Below the pieces are notes generated by a model. It was not told the DNA's origin. It did not search any database and saw only the letters and a program-made list of their open reading frames with translations. 64,000 nt of DNA from Novosphingobium sp. CECT 9465 (GTDB lineage Bacteria > Pseudomonadota > Alphaproteobacteria > Sphingomonadales > Sphingomonadaceae), in NCBI RefSeq assembly GCF_920987055.1, contig NZ_CAKLBX010000001.1, positions 713,501 to 777,500 of the forward strand, given 5' to 3'. The position numbers were made by a program, and so were the translations under genes. Of this stretch, positions 33,470-42,945 are shown piece after piece. The stretch's first letter is position 1; every line of letters begins with the position of its first letter.

Positions 33470-34756
33470 TCAGTGTTCGATTACCACCGGACGGGGCGTT
33501 CCGGGCGGGTGGATGCGGCGGAACAGCTTGCCCTTTTCGCTGAACAGCACGGCCAGCAGACTGAACGATCCGGTCACCAGAAGTCCCAGCGCCAGCGGGT
33601 GAGCCGTACCGTCATAAGCCTGCCCGATGACGATGCCGATCAGCGATCCGATGACCGTGCGCAGAAAGGCCTGCATCGAACTTGCCGATCCGGCCGTTCG
33701 TTCGAACGGCTGGAGGGAAATCGAACTGAAGTTGGCGCCGATGAAGCCGATCAGGATCAGGTTGGCGATCATCACCGGCATGAATTGCCATAGCGTCTGA
33801 TCGGGCCAGCTGGAAACCCAGGTCTGCACAGCACTTATCGCGATGAACGCCAGAATCGCCGTATGCGAAACGCGCCGGGCACCAAACCGCTCAACGATTC
33901 GCGAATTGAAGAAGTTCGAGACCGCCATCATCAGCGCTGAAAAGCCGAACAGGACGGGAAACAAGGGACCTGCGCCGAAATGTTCGCCGACAAGCTGCTG
34001 CGAACAGTTCACATAACCGATCATCGCCCCGAACGTCAGCGCGCTGCCAAGCACATAGCCGATGGAAGAGCGATTCATCGCCGCGCCCACCATATTGATC
34101 AGGATAGATTGCGGCCTTATCGGCTGGCGATATTCGGGATGAAGCGTTTCGGGCAGGCGCATTGCCACCCATCCGCCCATCACACAGCCCATCGCCGCCA
34201 GAAACACGAATATCCAGCGCCATCCGGCAAATAGCAGCACCACCTGACCGATGCTGGGGGCAAGCATTGGCACCACCATGAAGACGACTGAGATGATCGA
34301 CATCTGCTTGGCCATCTGATCGCCCGAAAAGCGATCGCGGATGATCGCGGCGGGCAGAACGGCAAGACCGCCGCAGCCGATTGCCTGCAACACACGCATG
34401 GCCAGCAGCATGTCGAAGCTGACTGTAATTGCGCAAGCTATCGAAAAAAGGACATAAATGGCGATGCTGCCAAGCAGGATCGGGCGGCGGCCATAACGGT
34501 CTGCCAGCGAACCGGGCAGCAGCGAAGCAAAGCCGGATGCCAGCAGGAACGTACCCACGACAAGCTGGCGGCGATTCGGATCGGAAACGGCCAGATCACG
34601 CGCCATATCGCCCAGCGCAGGCAGCATTGCATCAACCGCCAGCGCTTGCAGCGCCATCACCAGCGCCATCATCGCGATGGTTTCGCGCTCGCCCATCCTG
34701 CGGGGGCGATTCTGGAAATCTGAACTATCGGAAGCCATGCTATCCGTCTGAACCAT
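33470..34756 (-). CDS. Bcr/CflA-type MFS multidrug exporter
   Basis: 428 codons with twelve hydrophobic segments. The opening ALVMALQALAVDAMLPALGD, followed by LVVGTFLLASGFASLLPGSL and ADRYGRRPILLGS, is the signature of the Bcr/CflA drug-resistance transporters, which expel compounds by proton antiport. A second start at 34738 is equally credible. The gene is convergent with the GGDEF-EAL gene (4 bases between) and divergent from dinB over a very short gap, so the two promoters must overlap. Confidence 0.9.
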   Translation of the reverse strand: MVQTDSMASDSSDFQNRPRRMGERETIAMMALVMALQALAVDAMLPALGDMARDLAVSDPNRRQLVVGTFLLASGFASLLPGSLADRYGRRPILLGSIAIYVLFSIACAITVSFDMLLAMRVLQAIGCGGLAVLPAAIIRDRFSGDQMAKQMSIISVVFMVVPMLAPSIGQVVLLFAGWRWIFVFLAAMGCVMGGWVAMRLPETLHPEYRQPIRPQSILINMVGAAMNRSSIGYVLGSALTFGAMIGYVNCSQQLVGEHFGAGPLFPVLFGFSALMMAVSNFFNSRIVERFGARRVSHTAILAFIAISAVQTWVSSWPDQTLWQFMPVMIANLILIGFIGANFSSISLQPFERTAGSASSMQAFLRTVIGSLIGIVIGQAYDGTAHPLALGLLVTGSFSLLAVLFSEKGKLFRRIHPPGTPRPVVIEH

Positions 34757-34812
34757 AACGATCCAGAATCCCACCCTTTATGTTGCGCTGCAATACGGTC
34801 TATCGTGTTGCG

Positions 34813-35961
34813 ATGGTCACGTTGCCGGATGAATTCGCCCCAGATGGGGGGCCTGATCGCACGGCCACGGGGCTGCGCAAGATCATCCATGTCGATATGG
34901 ACGCCTTTTTCGCCAGCGTTGAACAGCGCGACGAACCGTCGCTGCGCGGAAAGCCCCTCGCCGTGGGCGGGTCGTCGGGCCGGGGCGTGGTTGCGGCAGC
35001 GAGTTATGAGGCGCGCGTGTTCGGGGTGCGCTCGGCGATGCCTTCGGCACGGGCGGCAAAACTCTGCCCGGACCTGATCTTCCGCAAGCCCCGGTTCGAA
35101 GTCTACAAGGCGGTATCGCAGCAGATCCGCGCGATCTTCCTCGATTATACTCCGCATGTGGAGCCGCTCTCGCTCGATGAAGCCTATCTCGATGTGACTG
35201 ACGATGTGCGCGGGATCGGCTCGGCCAGGCGCATTGCCGAACTGATCCGCCAGCGCATTCGTGCAGAGACCGGGCTGACCGCGAGCGCGGGCGTTTCCTA
35301 CAACAAGTTTCTCGCCAAGATCGCCAGCGACCAGAACAAGCCCGATGGCCTGTGCGTGATTCGTCCCGGCGAAGGCGCACAGTTCGTCGCCAGCCTGCCG
35401 GTCCGCCGCTTCCACGGCATCGGACCGCGCGGAGCCGAAAAGATGGCGGCGTTGGGGATCGAGACCGGCGGCGATTTGCGCGACAGAAGCCTGCCCTTTC
35501 TGCGTGAAAACTTCGGATCGCTGGCGGACTACCTCTATCGCGCCGCGCGCGGGATCGACCTGCGGCAGGTCAAGGCAGACCGCCCGCGCAAGTCCGTGGG
35601 TGGCGAACGCACGTTCGAACGCGACATCTCATCGGGCAGCGTATTGCGGGAAACGCTGGAACGCATCATCGACATCGTGTGGGAGCGCATCGAACGCAGC
35701 GGATCGAGCGGACGAACTGTGACTTTGAAACTGAAATTCAACGATTTCACGCCGCACACCCGCGCAAGGTCGCTCTCGCATCCGGTCAGCGACAAGGCGG
35801 AATTTGCTCGACTGGCGCGAGACCTTCTCGATGCGCAACTGCCGCTGCCCAAGCCGATCCGCCTGATGGGGCTGACGCTTTCTGCGCTCGAAGGCGAGGA
35901 GCCGGAAACCGCGCCCGAAGCCGCCGCCAGTCCGCCCTCTCAGGCAGAACTGCCCTTCTGA
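34813..35961 (+). CDS. dinB: DNA polymerase IV
   Basis: 382 codons. A Y-family translesion polymerase with the catalytic acids in HVDMDAFFASVEQ and SLDEAYLDVT, the SAGVSYNKFLAKIASDQNKP fingers/palm segment, a helix-hairpin-helix (FHGIGPRGAEKM), and a little-finger domain. The last residues QAELPF form a beta-clamp-binding motif. ATG 34813 is preferred; an in-frame ATG at 34780 is possible. I saw no clear alphaproteobacterial LexA box in the short upstream gap. Confidence 0.94.
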   Translation: MVTLPDEFAPDGGPDRTATGLRKIIHVDMDAFFASVEQRDEPSLRGKPLAVGGSSGRGVVAAASYEARVFGVRSAMPSARAAKLCPDLIFRKPRFEVYKAVSQQIRAIFLDYTPHVEPLSLDEAYLDVTDDVRGIGSARRIAELIRQRIRAETGLTASAGVSYNKFLAKIASDQNKPDGLCVIRPGEGAQFVASLPVRRFHGIGPRGAEKMAALGIETGGDLRDRSLPFLRENFGSLADYLYRAARGIDLRQVKADRPRKSVGGERTFERDISSGSVLRETLERIIDIVWERIERSGSSGRTVTLKLKFNDFTPHTRARSLSHPVSDKAEFARLARDLLDAQLPLPKPIRLMGLTLSALEGEEPETAPEAAASPPSQAELPF

Positions 35962-36425
35962 AAGCGGAGCCAGCACTCGATCATGGCTTGCGCTGCCGCG
36001 CCAGTCGCATCGGGCAGGGCGTCAGGGTCGAAAAATCGCGCCTCGGCAATCTCACGGCCATCGGCGCGTGGCAGATCGCAGGTGGTGCCCGTCACCAGTT
36101 CGATCACATTGGTCCAGCGCCCCCAGTCGAGAGTCAGGGTGTCGAAATGGAGGGCGTGGCGCAACGTGCAGCCGACTTCCTCGGAAAGTTCGCGCTGTGC
36201 CCCCTCGACGGGGCTTTCGCCCGCTGCAATACCGCCTCCAGGCACCATCCAGACCCCTTCAAGGTGATAGCTGTGCCGCACCAGCAGGATGTGGCCATCG
36301 GCGTTGACAGCGATGACGTTGCAGCCGCGCACGGTCTGGCCGGTCCTTCGCCACCAGAACAGCCGCAGTCCGTGGGCAAGCCGCAAGGCAAGGCGGTGCA
36401 GCGGTCCGGGGATCAGGCGAAGCAT
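35940..36425 (-). CDS. Nudix hydrolase
   Basis: 161 codons from the ATG at 36425 (a GTG at 36479 is in frame). The Nudix box is complete: GGGIAAGESPVEGAQRELSE followed by EVG, matching Gx5Ex7REUxEExGU. Nudix enzymes hydrolyse nucleoside diphosphates linked to another group; this member's substrate is unknown. Its 3' end overlaps the 3' end of dinB by 22 bases on the opposite strand. Confidence 0.88.
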   Translation of the reverse strand: MLRLIPGPLHRLALRLAHGLRLFWWRRTGQTVRGCNVIAVNADGHILLVRHSYHLEGVWMVPGGGIAAGESPVEGAQRELSEEVGCTLRHALHFDTLTLDWGRWTNVIELVTGTTCDLPRADGREIAEARFFDPDALPDATGAAAQAMIECWLRFQKGSSA

Positions 36426-36612
36426 CGCGCGATCATGGACGCGGGGGCATGACTTGTCATCCGGCGTGTCGCCCGTCACCGCGCAGTCGCAAACCTGTTG
36501 TCATACCACCGTAGCAAACGGCTGCTTGAGCAGCGTGAAGGCTTGGTCGAAGCGGGACGTTTGTGAATCGGCACGGGCGGGCTATGCCTGCGGTCTGAAG
36601 GGGAATGTGCAC

Positions 36613-37449
36613 GTGGGATTCGGGGTTAAGAGGCTGGCTTTTCCGGGGGTTCGCCCGGCTTTGCCACCGCTGCACGATGTGCTGTGGTGGGCATTGGCCA
36701 CGCTGATTGCCCTGCTGGGTGCTGCGCTGTTCTGGGCCTTGGTCACGCCGGTTTCACCGCTGGGCAACTGGAAACCCGCCGGAATCCGCGAAATGTCGCC
36801 CACCGCCCGCGCTGCCCTGTTCGCCAGCATCGATCCGTTCAACCGTACGGCGCCCGCGGCTGGCGAGGCGCAGCAAGGCGCGGTCACCTCGCTGGCGCTG
36901 ACCCTGTTCGCCACCCGCGCCACGCCCGGAGGCGGGGGCAGCGCGATCATCGCGGGCAGCGATGGCGTGCAGAACGTCTATCGTACCGGGGCCGAAGTGC
37001 AGCCCGGCGTGACGCTTGCGGGCGTGGCGTTCGATCATGTCGAACTGTCGCGCAACGGCGCACGCGAATTGCTTTATCTCGATCAATCCGGCCCTGCACC
37101 CGATGCGCAGGGCGTGGTCGCGGCCAATCCCGTGGCGGTTCCGCCCGGCGGCGCAGGCGGGTCAGGCGGCGTCAGCATCGACAGTTTGCGGCGCGGTGTG
37201 AACTTCGGTCCCAAGGCCGAAGGCGGCAAGACTGTCGGTCTCGAAGTGCTGTCGTCTGGCGATGGCGCGGCGTTCCGCGCGGCCGGTTTTCAGCCGGGCG
37301 ACGTGATTACGGCGGTAGACGGCAAGCCGGTAACCGGCCCCGGCGATGCAGCCACACTTTCGGGCGCGCTGCGTCCCGGCGCTTCGATTGCCGTCACCGT
37401 CCGGCGCGGTGACCGTCAGCTTCCTCTTGCGATAACATTGGCTCCATGA
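36613..37449 (+). CDS. gspC: Type II secretion inner-membrane protein GspC
   Basis: 278 codons. One N-terminal membrane helix (VLWWALATLIALLGAALFWA), a periplasmic HR domain (LTLFATRATPGGGGSAIIAG), then a glycine/proline-rich linker and a C-terminal PDZ domain (AGFQPGDVITAVDGKPVTGP). GspC links the inner-membrane platform to the secretin. I chose GTG 36613 for the AAGGGGA spacing; GTG 36607 is an alternative. It leads the operon and overlaps gspD by 4 bases (ATGA). Confidence 0.88.
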   Translation: MGFGVKRLAFPGVRPALPPLHDVLWWALATLIALLGAALFWALVTPVSPLGNWKPAGIREMSPTARAALFASIDPFNRTAPAAGEAQQGAVTSLALTLFATRATPGGGGSAIIAGSDGVQNVYRTGAEVQPGVTLAGVAFDHVELSRNGARELLYLDQSGPAPDAQGVVAANPVAVPPGGAGGSGGVSIDSLRRGVNFGPKAEGGKTVGLEVLSSGDGAAFRAAGFQPGDVITAVDGKPVTGPGDAATLSGALRPGASIAVTVRRGDRQLPLAITLAP

Positions 37450-39692
37450 AACTGCGCATGTTCTCCTGTTCGAAAATACTCTTCGGAGCCGCCGTGCTGG
37501 CCCTTGCGACTCCGCAAGCGGCATGGGCGCAATATACGCTCAACGTGCGCGATGCGGATGTGCGGGCATTCGTTGCCGATGCGGCGGAAGTCACTGGGCG
37601 CACGTTCATCGTCGATGGCCGGGTGCAGGCCAAGATCAGCGTAGTGTCAGACCGGCCGCTCAGCCGTTCGGAATATTTCGAGGTATTCCTGTCCACGCTG
37701 CGCGCCAACGGGCTTGTCGCGGTGCCCACCGGCAATGGCGCGTTCCGCATCCAGCCCGCCGATGGCGCGGCCACCAACCCCACCCGGATCGGCAGCCGCG
37801 GCGCGGCGCAAAGCCAGATGGTGACCGAGGTCATTCGCCTCAAGACCATCGATGCGGCGCAAGCGGTGGAAACGCTGCGCCCGCTGATCAGCAAGGAAGG
37901 CGCGCTCACCGCGAACAAATCGGGCAATTCGCTGGTCGTGGTCGATTATGTCGACAATTTGCGCCGCATCCGCTCGCTGGTGGCGACGATAGATCGTGAC
38001 AGCACCACCAGCCAGACGGTGATGCTGGACCATGCCGGCGCGCGCGAAATCGCCACCGCGCTCACGCAACTTGTCCCGGCGGGGGGCGAGGGCGGGCGTT
38101 CTCTGGCCACTGTGGTGGCCGTGGACAGCGCCAATGCGGTGCTGATGCGCGGCGATGCCACCACGCTGGCACGCATGGCGGCCATGGCGCGCCAGCTTGA
38201 CGCCAGGGCCGCGCTGGGCGGTGAAATCAAGGTCGTGTGGCTCGACTATGCGGATTCGGCCGCGCTCGTGCCGGTGCTCGAACGCCTGATCGGCGGGCAG
38301 GGTGGGGGCGAGGTCGCCTCGGCCAGCGCGGCGCCGGTTTCATTGGGCGGCGTGGGCGGCAATGCCACTTCCACGGCGGGAACGCAGGGTAGCACCGGGC
38401 AGGCAGCAGCCACCGGCGGCACCTCGACCAGCCCGATCGGCGCAACATCGGGCGGTCTTGGCAATGGTCCGATCAAGCTGGCCAACGGGCGCGGCAATGC
38501 CACGATCACACGCTATCCCGGCGCCAACGCGATCATCATAGCGGCCCCGGCCGATGAACAGCGGCGGTTGAGCGAATTGATCCGCCAGCTCGACATTCCG
38601 CAGGAGCAGGTGCTGGTCGAGGCGATCATCGTCGAGATTTCCAACAGCGTGGCGCGCGAACTGGGTGTGCAGATGCTGTTCGGCGGTGGCGACAAGCCTT
38701 TTGCCGTGACCAACTATTCCAATTCATCGCCCAATATCATCGACATTGCGGGCGGATTGCTGGCCGACAACCTCGACCAGACGACGACCGTGATCAATGG
38801 CGATACGGTGACGACCACGACCAACAGTACGGCGGGCGACCTGCTGAAGCAGAACGCCGCGTCCAAGATCCTGGCGGCGCGCGGGGCCTATACCGGGTTC
38901 CTCACCGATCTTGGCAACAACACCTATCTGGGCGCGCTGATCAACGCGGTGCAGACGGACAAGAATTCGAACATTCTTTCAACGCCGCACATCACCACCA
39001 ACAACAACGTGCCCGCATCCATCCTGTTCGGGCAGGAAATTCCGGTTTCGACCGGCGAGGCGCTGTCGAGCGGGAACTTCAGCGACACGTTCCGCACGAT
39101 CCAGCGCCAGAACGTGGGCATCGAACTGGACGTGACGCCGCAGATCAACGCGGGCAACATGATCCGGCTGGATCTGCGGCAGGAAGTCAGCTCGATCGCG
39201 GGCACGGTTTCGAGCAAGTCCGACGAGCTGATCATCAACAAGCGAGAAATCAAGACGACCGTGACCGTGGGCGACCGCGAGATCGTGGCGCTGGGCGGTT
39301 TGCTGGACGATAACGAGAGTCGCACACTGGAGAAGGTGCCGCTGCTGGGCGATATTCCGGTGATCGGCGAACTGTTCAAATCGCGCGGGCGCAGCCGGGT
39401 AAAGACCAACCTGATGGTGTTCATCCGCCCGACGATCCTGCGCAATGCGGCGGATCGGGCGGCGCTGGCCGCGCGGCGCTATGGCGTGGTGCGCGGTGCG
39501 CAGGCGGAGTTCGATCCTAAGGTCGAGCCGAGCATCGATGAACTGATCGTGGATTACATGGGCGCCGTGCCACCCGCCGCGCCGCAGGCGCAAGTGGCGG
39601 TGGTAACCCCCGGCGATACGCTGATCCGTCCGCGCGCCACGCCCGCGCCGGTGGAGCAGACCGAACTTCCGCCGAGCAACGCGCAGAACTGA
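37446..39692 (+). CDS. gspD: Type II secretion secretin GspD
   Basis: 748 codons. A signal peptide ends at WAQ/YTLNVRDADVR, followed by the N0, N1 (VIRLKTIDAAQAVETLRPLI), N2 and N3 domains and the secretin barrel. The N3 domain carries a Gly/Ser/Thr-rich insert around residues 285-345. The barrel includes VQTDKNSNILSTPHITTNNN, GQEIPVSTG and the conserved VPLLGDIPVIGELF. About 60 residues of proline-rich tail follow; this may hold the pilotin-binding S-domain. It forms the outer-membrane channel. Confidence 0.96.
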   Translation: MKLRMFSCSKILFGAAVLALATPQAAWAQYTLNVRDADVRAFVADAAEVTGRTFIVDGRVQAKISVVSDRPLSRSEYFEVFLSTLRANGLVAVPTGNGAFRIQPADGAATNPTRIGSRGAAQSQMVTEVIRLKTIDAAQAVETLRPLISKEGALTANKSGNSLVVVDYVDNLRRIRSLVATIDRDSTTSQTVMLDHAGAREIATALTQLVPAGGEGGRSLATVVAVDSANAVLMRGDATTLARMAAMARQLDARAALGGEIKVVWLDYADSAALVPVLERLIGGQGGGEVASASAAPVSLGGVGGNATSTAGTQGSTGQAAATGGTSTSPIGATSGGLGNGPIKLANGRGNATITRYPGANAIIIAAPADEQRRLSELIRQLDIPQEQVLVEAIIVEISNSVARELGVQMLFGGGDKPFAVTNYSNSSPNIIDIAGGLLADNLDQTTTVINGDTVTTTTNSTAGDLLKQNAASKILAARGAYTGFLTDLGNNTYLGALINAVQTDKNSNILSTPHITTNNNVPASILFGQEIPVSTGEALSSGNFSDTFRTIQRQNVGIELDVTPQINAGNMIRLDLRQEVSSIAGTVSSKSDELIINKREIKTTVTVGDREIVALGGLLDDNESRTLEKVPLLGDIPVIGELFKSRGRSRVKTNLMVFIRPTILRNAADRAALAARRYGVVRGAQAEFDPKVEPSIDELIVDYMGAVPPAAPQAQVAVVTPGDTLIRPRATPAPVEQTELPPSNAQN

Positions 39693-39696
39693 TCCG

Positions 39697-41235
39697 ATGG
39701 ACACGGCGCCAGACATCGAGGATTTCGACGAAACGCCGGTTATCGGCGCGATGACGGTTGCTCTGCCGGTCCAGCCGGTGGCCGTGCCCTATGTCTTCGC
39801 GCGCGATCACGGGTTTATCGTGGAAGGCGAGGCCGATGGGGCGTTTGCGCTGGCGATGCGCGAAGGGGCGGACCCGCTTGGCCTGCTGGAACTGCGTCGT
39901 GTACTGGGCCAGCCGCTTGCCACGCGCAAGGTGACAGCGGGTGAATTCGAGAAACTGCTCGCCGAAATCTATGCGCAGGATGGCGCGGCGCAGGTTGTGG
40001 GTGACATGGGCATTGCGGGCGACGGGCTGGACCCTCTGGCGCTGGGCCTGCCGACCGCCGAGGACCTGCTCGACAGTGCTGACGATGCGCCCGCGATCCG
40101 CCTTATCAATGGGCTGATCGCCGAAAGCCTGCGCCAAGGCGTCTCGGACATTCACATCGAACCTTATGAGACCGCGCTGGTCGTGCGGATGCGTGTGGAT
40201 GGCGTGCTGACCGAGAAACTGCGCATGCCTCCGCATGTCGCGCCGGTGCTGGTCAGCCGCATCAAGGTGATGGCGCGGCTGGATATTGCCGAACGCCGCA
40301 TGCCCCAGGACGGGCGCATTTCGCTCAGCCTTGGCGGCAAGCTGGTCGATGTGCGCGTTTCCACCTTGCCCAACCGCGCGGGCGAACGCGTGGTGATGCG
40401 CCTGCTCGACAAGGAAAACGCCGGGATCAGTCTGGCCCAGCTTGGCCTTGACCCCAAGGCCGAAGACACGCTGCGTCGTGCGCTGGCGGAACCAAACGGG
40501 ATCGTGCTGGTCACCGGGCCGACCGGATCGGGCAAGACGACCACCCTCTATGCTGCCCTGCGCGGCTTGAACGATGGCGCGCGCAATATCCTGACTGTGG
40601 AAGACCCTGTGGAATACGCTGTGGATGGCGTGGGTCAGACGCAGGTCAACGCCAAGGTTGGGCTGACCTTCGCGGCGGGACTTCGCGCGATCCTGCGGCA
40701 GGACCCGGATGTGGTGATGATTGGCGAAATCCGTGACCGCGAAACGGCGGACATCGCAGTGCAGGCATCGCTCACGGGGCATCTGGTGCTCTCGACCGTG
40801 CATACCAACGATGCACCCGGCGCGATCACGCGGATGCGCGACATGGGCGTCGAGCCGTTCCTGCTGGCCTCCACCTTGCGCGCGGTGATTGCGCAGCGGC
40901 TGGTGCGGCGGCTGTGCCCCCATTGCCGCGAAACCCGTATGCTGGATGCCGGAATGGCCGAGGTGCTGGGCATGAAGGTCGGGCGCACCGTCCATACTGC
41001 CACAGGCTGCATCGAATGCGGGCAAACCGGCTATCAGGGCCGCGTCGGCGTGTTCGAAGCAGTGCGGGTGGACGATGTTATCCGCCAGATGATTCATGAC
41101 AACGCCGATGAAGCGGCCATCGCGCGGCACGCCTTTGCGGATTCGCCAACGCTGACCAAGGCCGTGCGGCGCATGGTCAAGGACGGCGTGACCAGCCCTG
41201 AGGAGGCCGCGCGGATCATGCGGCGGGACACCTGA
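39697..41235 (+). CDS. gspE: Type II secretion ATPase GspE
   Basis: 512 codons. An N-terminal GspE/MshEN-like domain precedes the ATPase core. The Walker A GPTGSGKTT lies near residues 270-280, the Asp box EDPVEYAVDGVGQTQVN follows, Walker B is VVMIGEIRDRETA, and the His box is LVLSTVHTNDAPGA. The C-terminal zinc tetracysteine is present as CPHC (about 406) and CIEC (about 437). It powers pseudopilus assembly from the cytoplasmic face. Its stop overlaps the gspF ATG by one base. Confidence 0.97.
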   Translation: MDTAPDIEDFDETPVIGAMTVALPVQPVAVPYVFARDHGFIVEGEADGAFALAMREGADPLGLLELRRVLGQPLATRKVTAGEFEKLLAEIYAQDGAAQVVGDMGIAGDGLDPLALGLPTAEDLLDSADDAPAIRLINGLIAESLRQGVSDIHIEPYETALVVRMRVDGVLTEKLRMPPHVAPVLVSRIKVMARLDIAERRMPQDGRISLSLGGKLVDVRVSTLPNRAGERVVMRLLDKENAGISLAQLGLDPKAEDTLRRALAEPNGIVLVTGPTGSGKTTTLYAALRGLNDGARNILTVEDPVEYAVDGVGQTQVNAKVGLTFAAGLRAILRQDPDVVMIGEIRDRETADIAVQASLTGHLVLSTVHTNDAPGAITRMRDMGVEPFLLASTLRAVIAQRLVRRLCPHCRETRMLDAGMAEVLGMKVGRTVHTATGCIECGQTGYQGRVGVFEAVRVDDVIRQMIHDNADEAAIARHAFADSPTLTKAVRRMVKDGVTSPEEAARIMRRDT

Positions 41236-42464
41236 TGGCGCGGTTTGCCTATCACGCGATCGATCCCAAGGGCACCGAGCGGCGCGGCGCGATCGAGGCG
41301 GCGGGCGAGGCTGCGGCGCGCGAAAAGTTGACGACGCGCGAATGGTTCGTGGTGAGTCTAGCGCCCGATGCAGCGGCTTCGGCACGGCGTGCGGCGACAT
41401 CCTCCAGCGGTATTGCGCTGTTCGCTACAAAGCTTTCCGCCAAGCAACTGGCGCTGTTCACGCGCCAGCTCTCGTCGCTGATGGTGGTCAGCCCGCTGGA
41501 AGAGACGCTGCGCACGATTTCGCGCCAGACCGAGAAGGTGAAGGCGCAGGCCATCCTGACCAATGTTCATTCAGGGATCGTTGAGGGCCTGCCGCTGGCT
41601 GAGGCGATGCGTCGCGAGGAGCCGAGCTTCCCGCCGATCTACCGTGCAATGATTGCGGCGGGCGAAAATTCGGGCAGCCTGCCTGCGATTGCCGACCGGC
41701 TGGCCGACATGCTCGAACGGCAGGCGCAGGTGCGGGGCAAGATCATCGCGGCGCTGGCCTATCCCATCGTGCTTTCGCTGGTGGCGATCGGCGTGGTGAC
41801 GGGGCTGATGATCTCGGTCGTGCCGCGCGTGGTCGAACAGTTCGACAATGCCGCGCGCCAGTTGCCGATGCTGACGCGCGTGGTGATCGGGATTTCGCAG
41901 TTTCTAAGCACATGGTGGTGGGCGCTGTTTATCGCGCTGGCTCTGGCGGTGGTCGGGTTCGTGCGGGCCTTGCGCAACCCCGCGTTCAAGTTGCGCTTCG
42001 ATGCCGCGCTGCTGCGCCTGCCCTTCATCGGCAAGCTGATCCGCGATGTTCATGCAGCATCGCTGGCGCGCACACTGGCAACGATGATCGAGGCGCGACT
42101 GCCGCTGGTCGATGGGCTGCGGCTGTCCACGCGCACCGTCTCCAATGCGGTGCAGGCGCAATCGCTGGCGGGCATCGCGGAAAAGGTCCGCGCGGGCGGA
42201 TCGCTGTCCACCGCGCTGCGTGAGGCTGGCACCTTTCCGCCACTGCTGGTCTATCTGGCGGCCAGTGGTGAGGCGGCAGGGCAGCTTGGCGTGATGCTGG
42301 AACGCGCCGCCGACTATCTTGAGCGCGAATTCGAAGCCTTTACAGCCGCCGCCATGGCGCTGCTTGAACCAGCGATCATCGTCGTGATGGGCACGGCGGT
42401 CGCGCTCATCATCCTCGCCATCCTGCTGCCGATCCTGCAGCTCCAGAACCTGACCGGACTGTGA
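41235..42464 (+). CDS. gspF: Type II secretion platform protein GspF
   Basis: 409 codons. Two T2SF cytoplasmic domains, each followed by hydrophobic helices. Recognisable segments are FTRQLSSLMVVSPLEETL, EPSFPPIYRAMIAAGENSG and the repeat FPPLLVYLAASGEAAGQLG. GspF is the polytopic inner-membrane platform on which GspE acts. The C-terminal helix ends with LLPILQLQNLTGL, typical of the family. Confidence 0.96.
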   Translation: MARFAYHAIDPKGTERRGAIEAAGEAAAREKLTTREWFVVSLAPDAAASARRAATSSSGIALFATKLSAKQLALFTRQLSSLMVVSPLEETLRTISRQTEKVKAQAILTNVHSGIVEGLPLAEAMRREEPSFPPIYRAMIAAGENSGSLPAIADRLADMLERQAQVRGKIIAALAYPIVLSLVAIGVVTGLMISVVPRVVEQFDNAARQLPMLTRVVIGISQFLSTWWWALFIALALAVVGFVRALRNPAFKLRFDAALLRLPFIGKLIRDVHAASLARTLATMIEARLPLVDGLRLSTRTVSNAVQAQSLAGIAEKVRAGGSLSTALREAGTFPPLLVYLAASGEAAGQLGVMLERAADYLEREFEAFTAAAMALLEPAIIVVMGTAVALIILAILLPILQLQNLTGL

Positions 42465-42466
42465 CC

Positions 42467-42934
42467 ATGACTGACACCGAACCGACCGAACCCACCCAGA
42501 CCGAAGAAAAGCGCCGCCGCAACGGCTTCAGTCTTGTCGAACTGATGGTCGTCATCTTCATCATCGGCTTGCTTGCGACCGTGGTCCTGATCAACGTGCT
42601 GCCAAGCCAGGACAAGGCGATGGTGGTCAAGGCGCGGTCGGACATCGCCACGCTGGAACAGGGCATGGAAATGTACCGGCTCGACATGGCGAGCTACCCC
42701 GGACAAGGTGAGGGCCTTACCGCATTGAAGACCCCGCCCGCCAATCTCTCGATACCGCAGAACTATCGGTCGGGTGGATATGTGAAGGACGTGCCGAGCG
42801 ATCCGTGGGGCCACCCATACCAGTATCAGGTGCCGGGCCGCGACGGTCGTGCGTTCGAGATCTTCTCGCTGGGGGCCGATGGACAGCCGGGTGGCACCGA
42901 GTTGAACGCCGATATCTATGCCGGACAGAACTGA
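42467..42934 (+). CDS. gspG: Major pseudopilin GspG
   Basis: 155 codons from the ATG at 42467 (a GTG two codons earlier overlaps the gspF stop). The prepilin-peptidase site RRRNG/FSLVELMVV is intact with Glu at +5, followed by the hydrophobic stalk. The C-terminus LKTPPANLSIPQNYRSGGYV, DPWGHPYQYQVPG and LGADGQPGG is diagnostic of GspG, including the calcium-binding loop. It is the only pseudopilin gene in this operon. Confidence 0.96.
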   Translation: MTDTEPTEPTQTEEKRRRNGFSLVELMVVIFIIGLLATVVLINVLPSQDKAMVVKARSDIATLEQGMEMYRLDMASYPGQGEGLTALKTPPANLSIPQNYRSGGYVKDVPSDPWGHPYQYQVPGRDGRAFEIFSLGADGQPGGTELNADIYAGQN

Positions 42935-42945
42935 CGCCTGAACCG

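Noticed and set aside
39517..41400. 627-codon open frame on the minus strand
   Set aside because: Antisense to gspE and the end of gspD, both with intact motifs; arginine/histidine-rich shadow without any domain.
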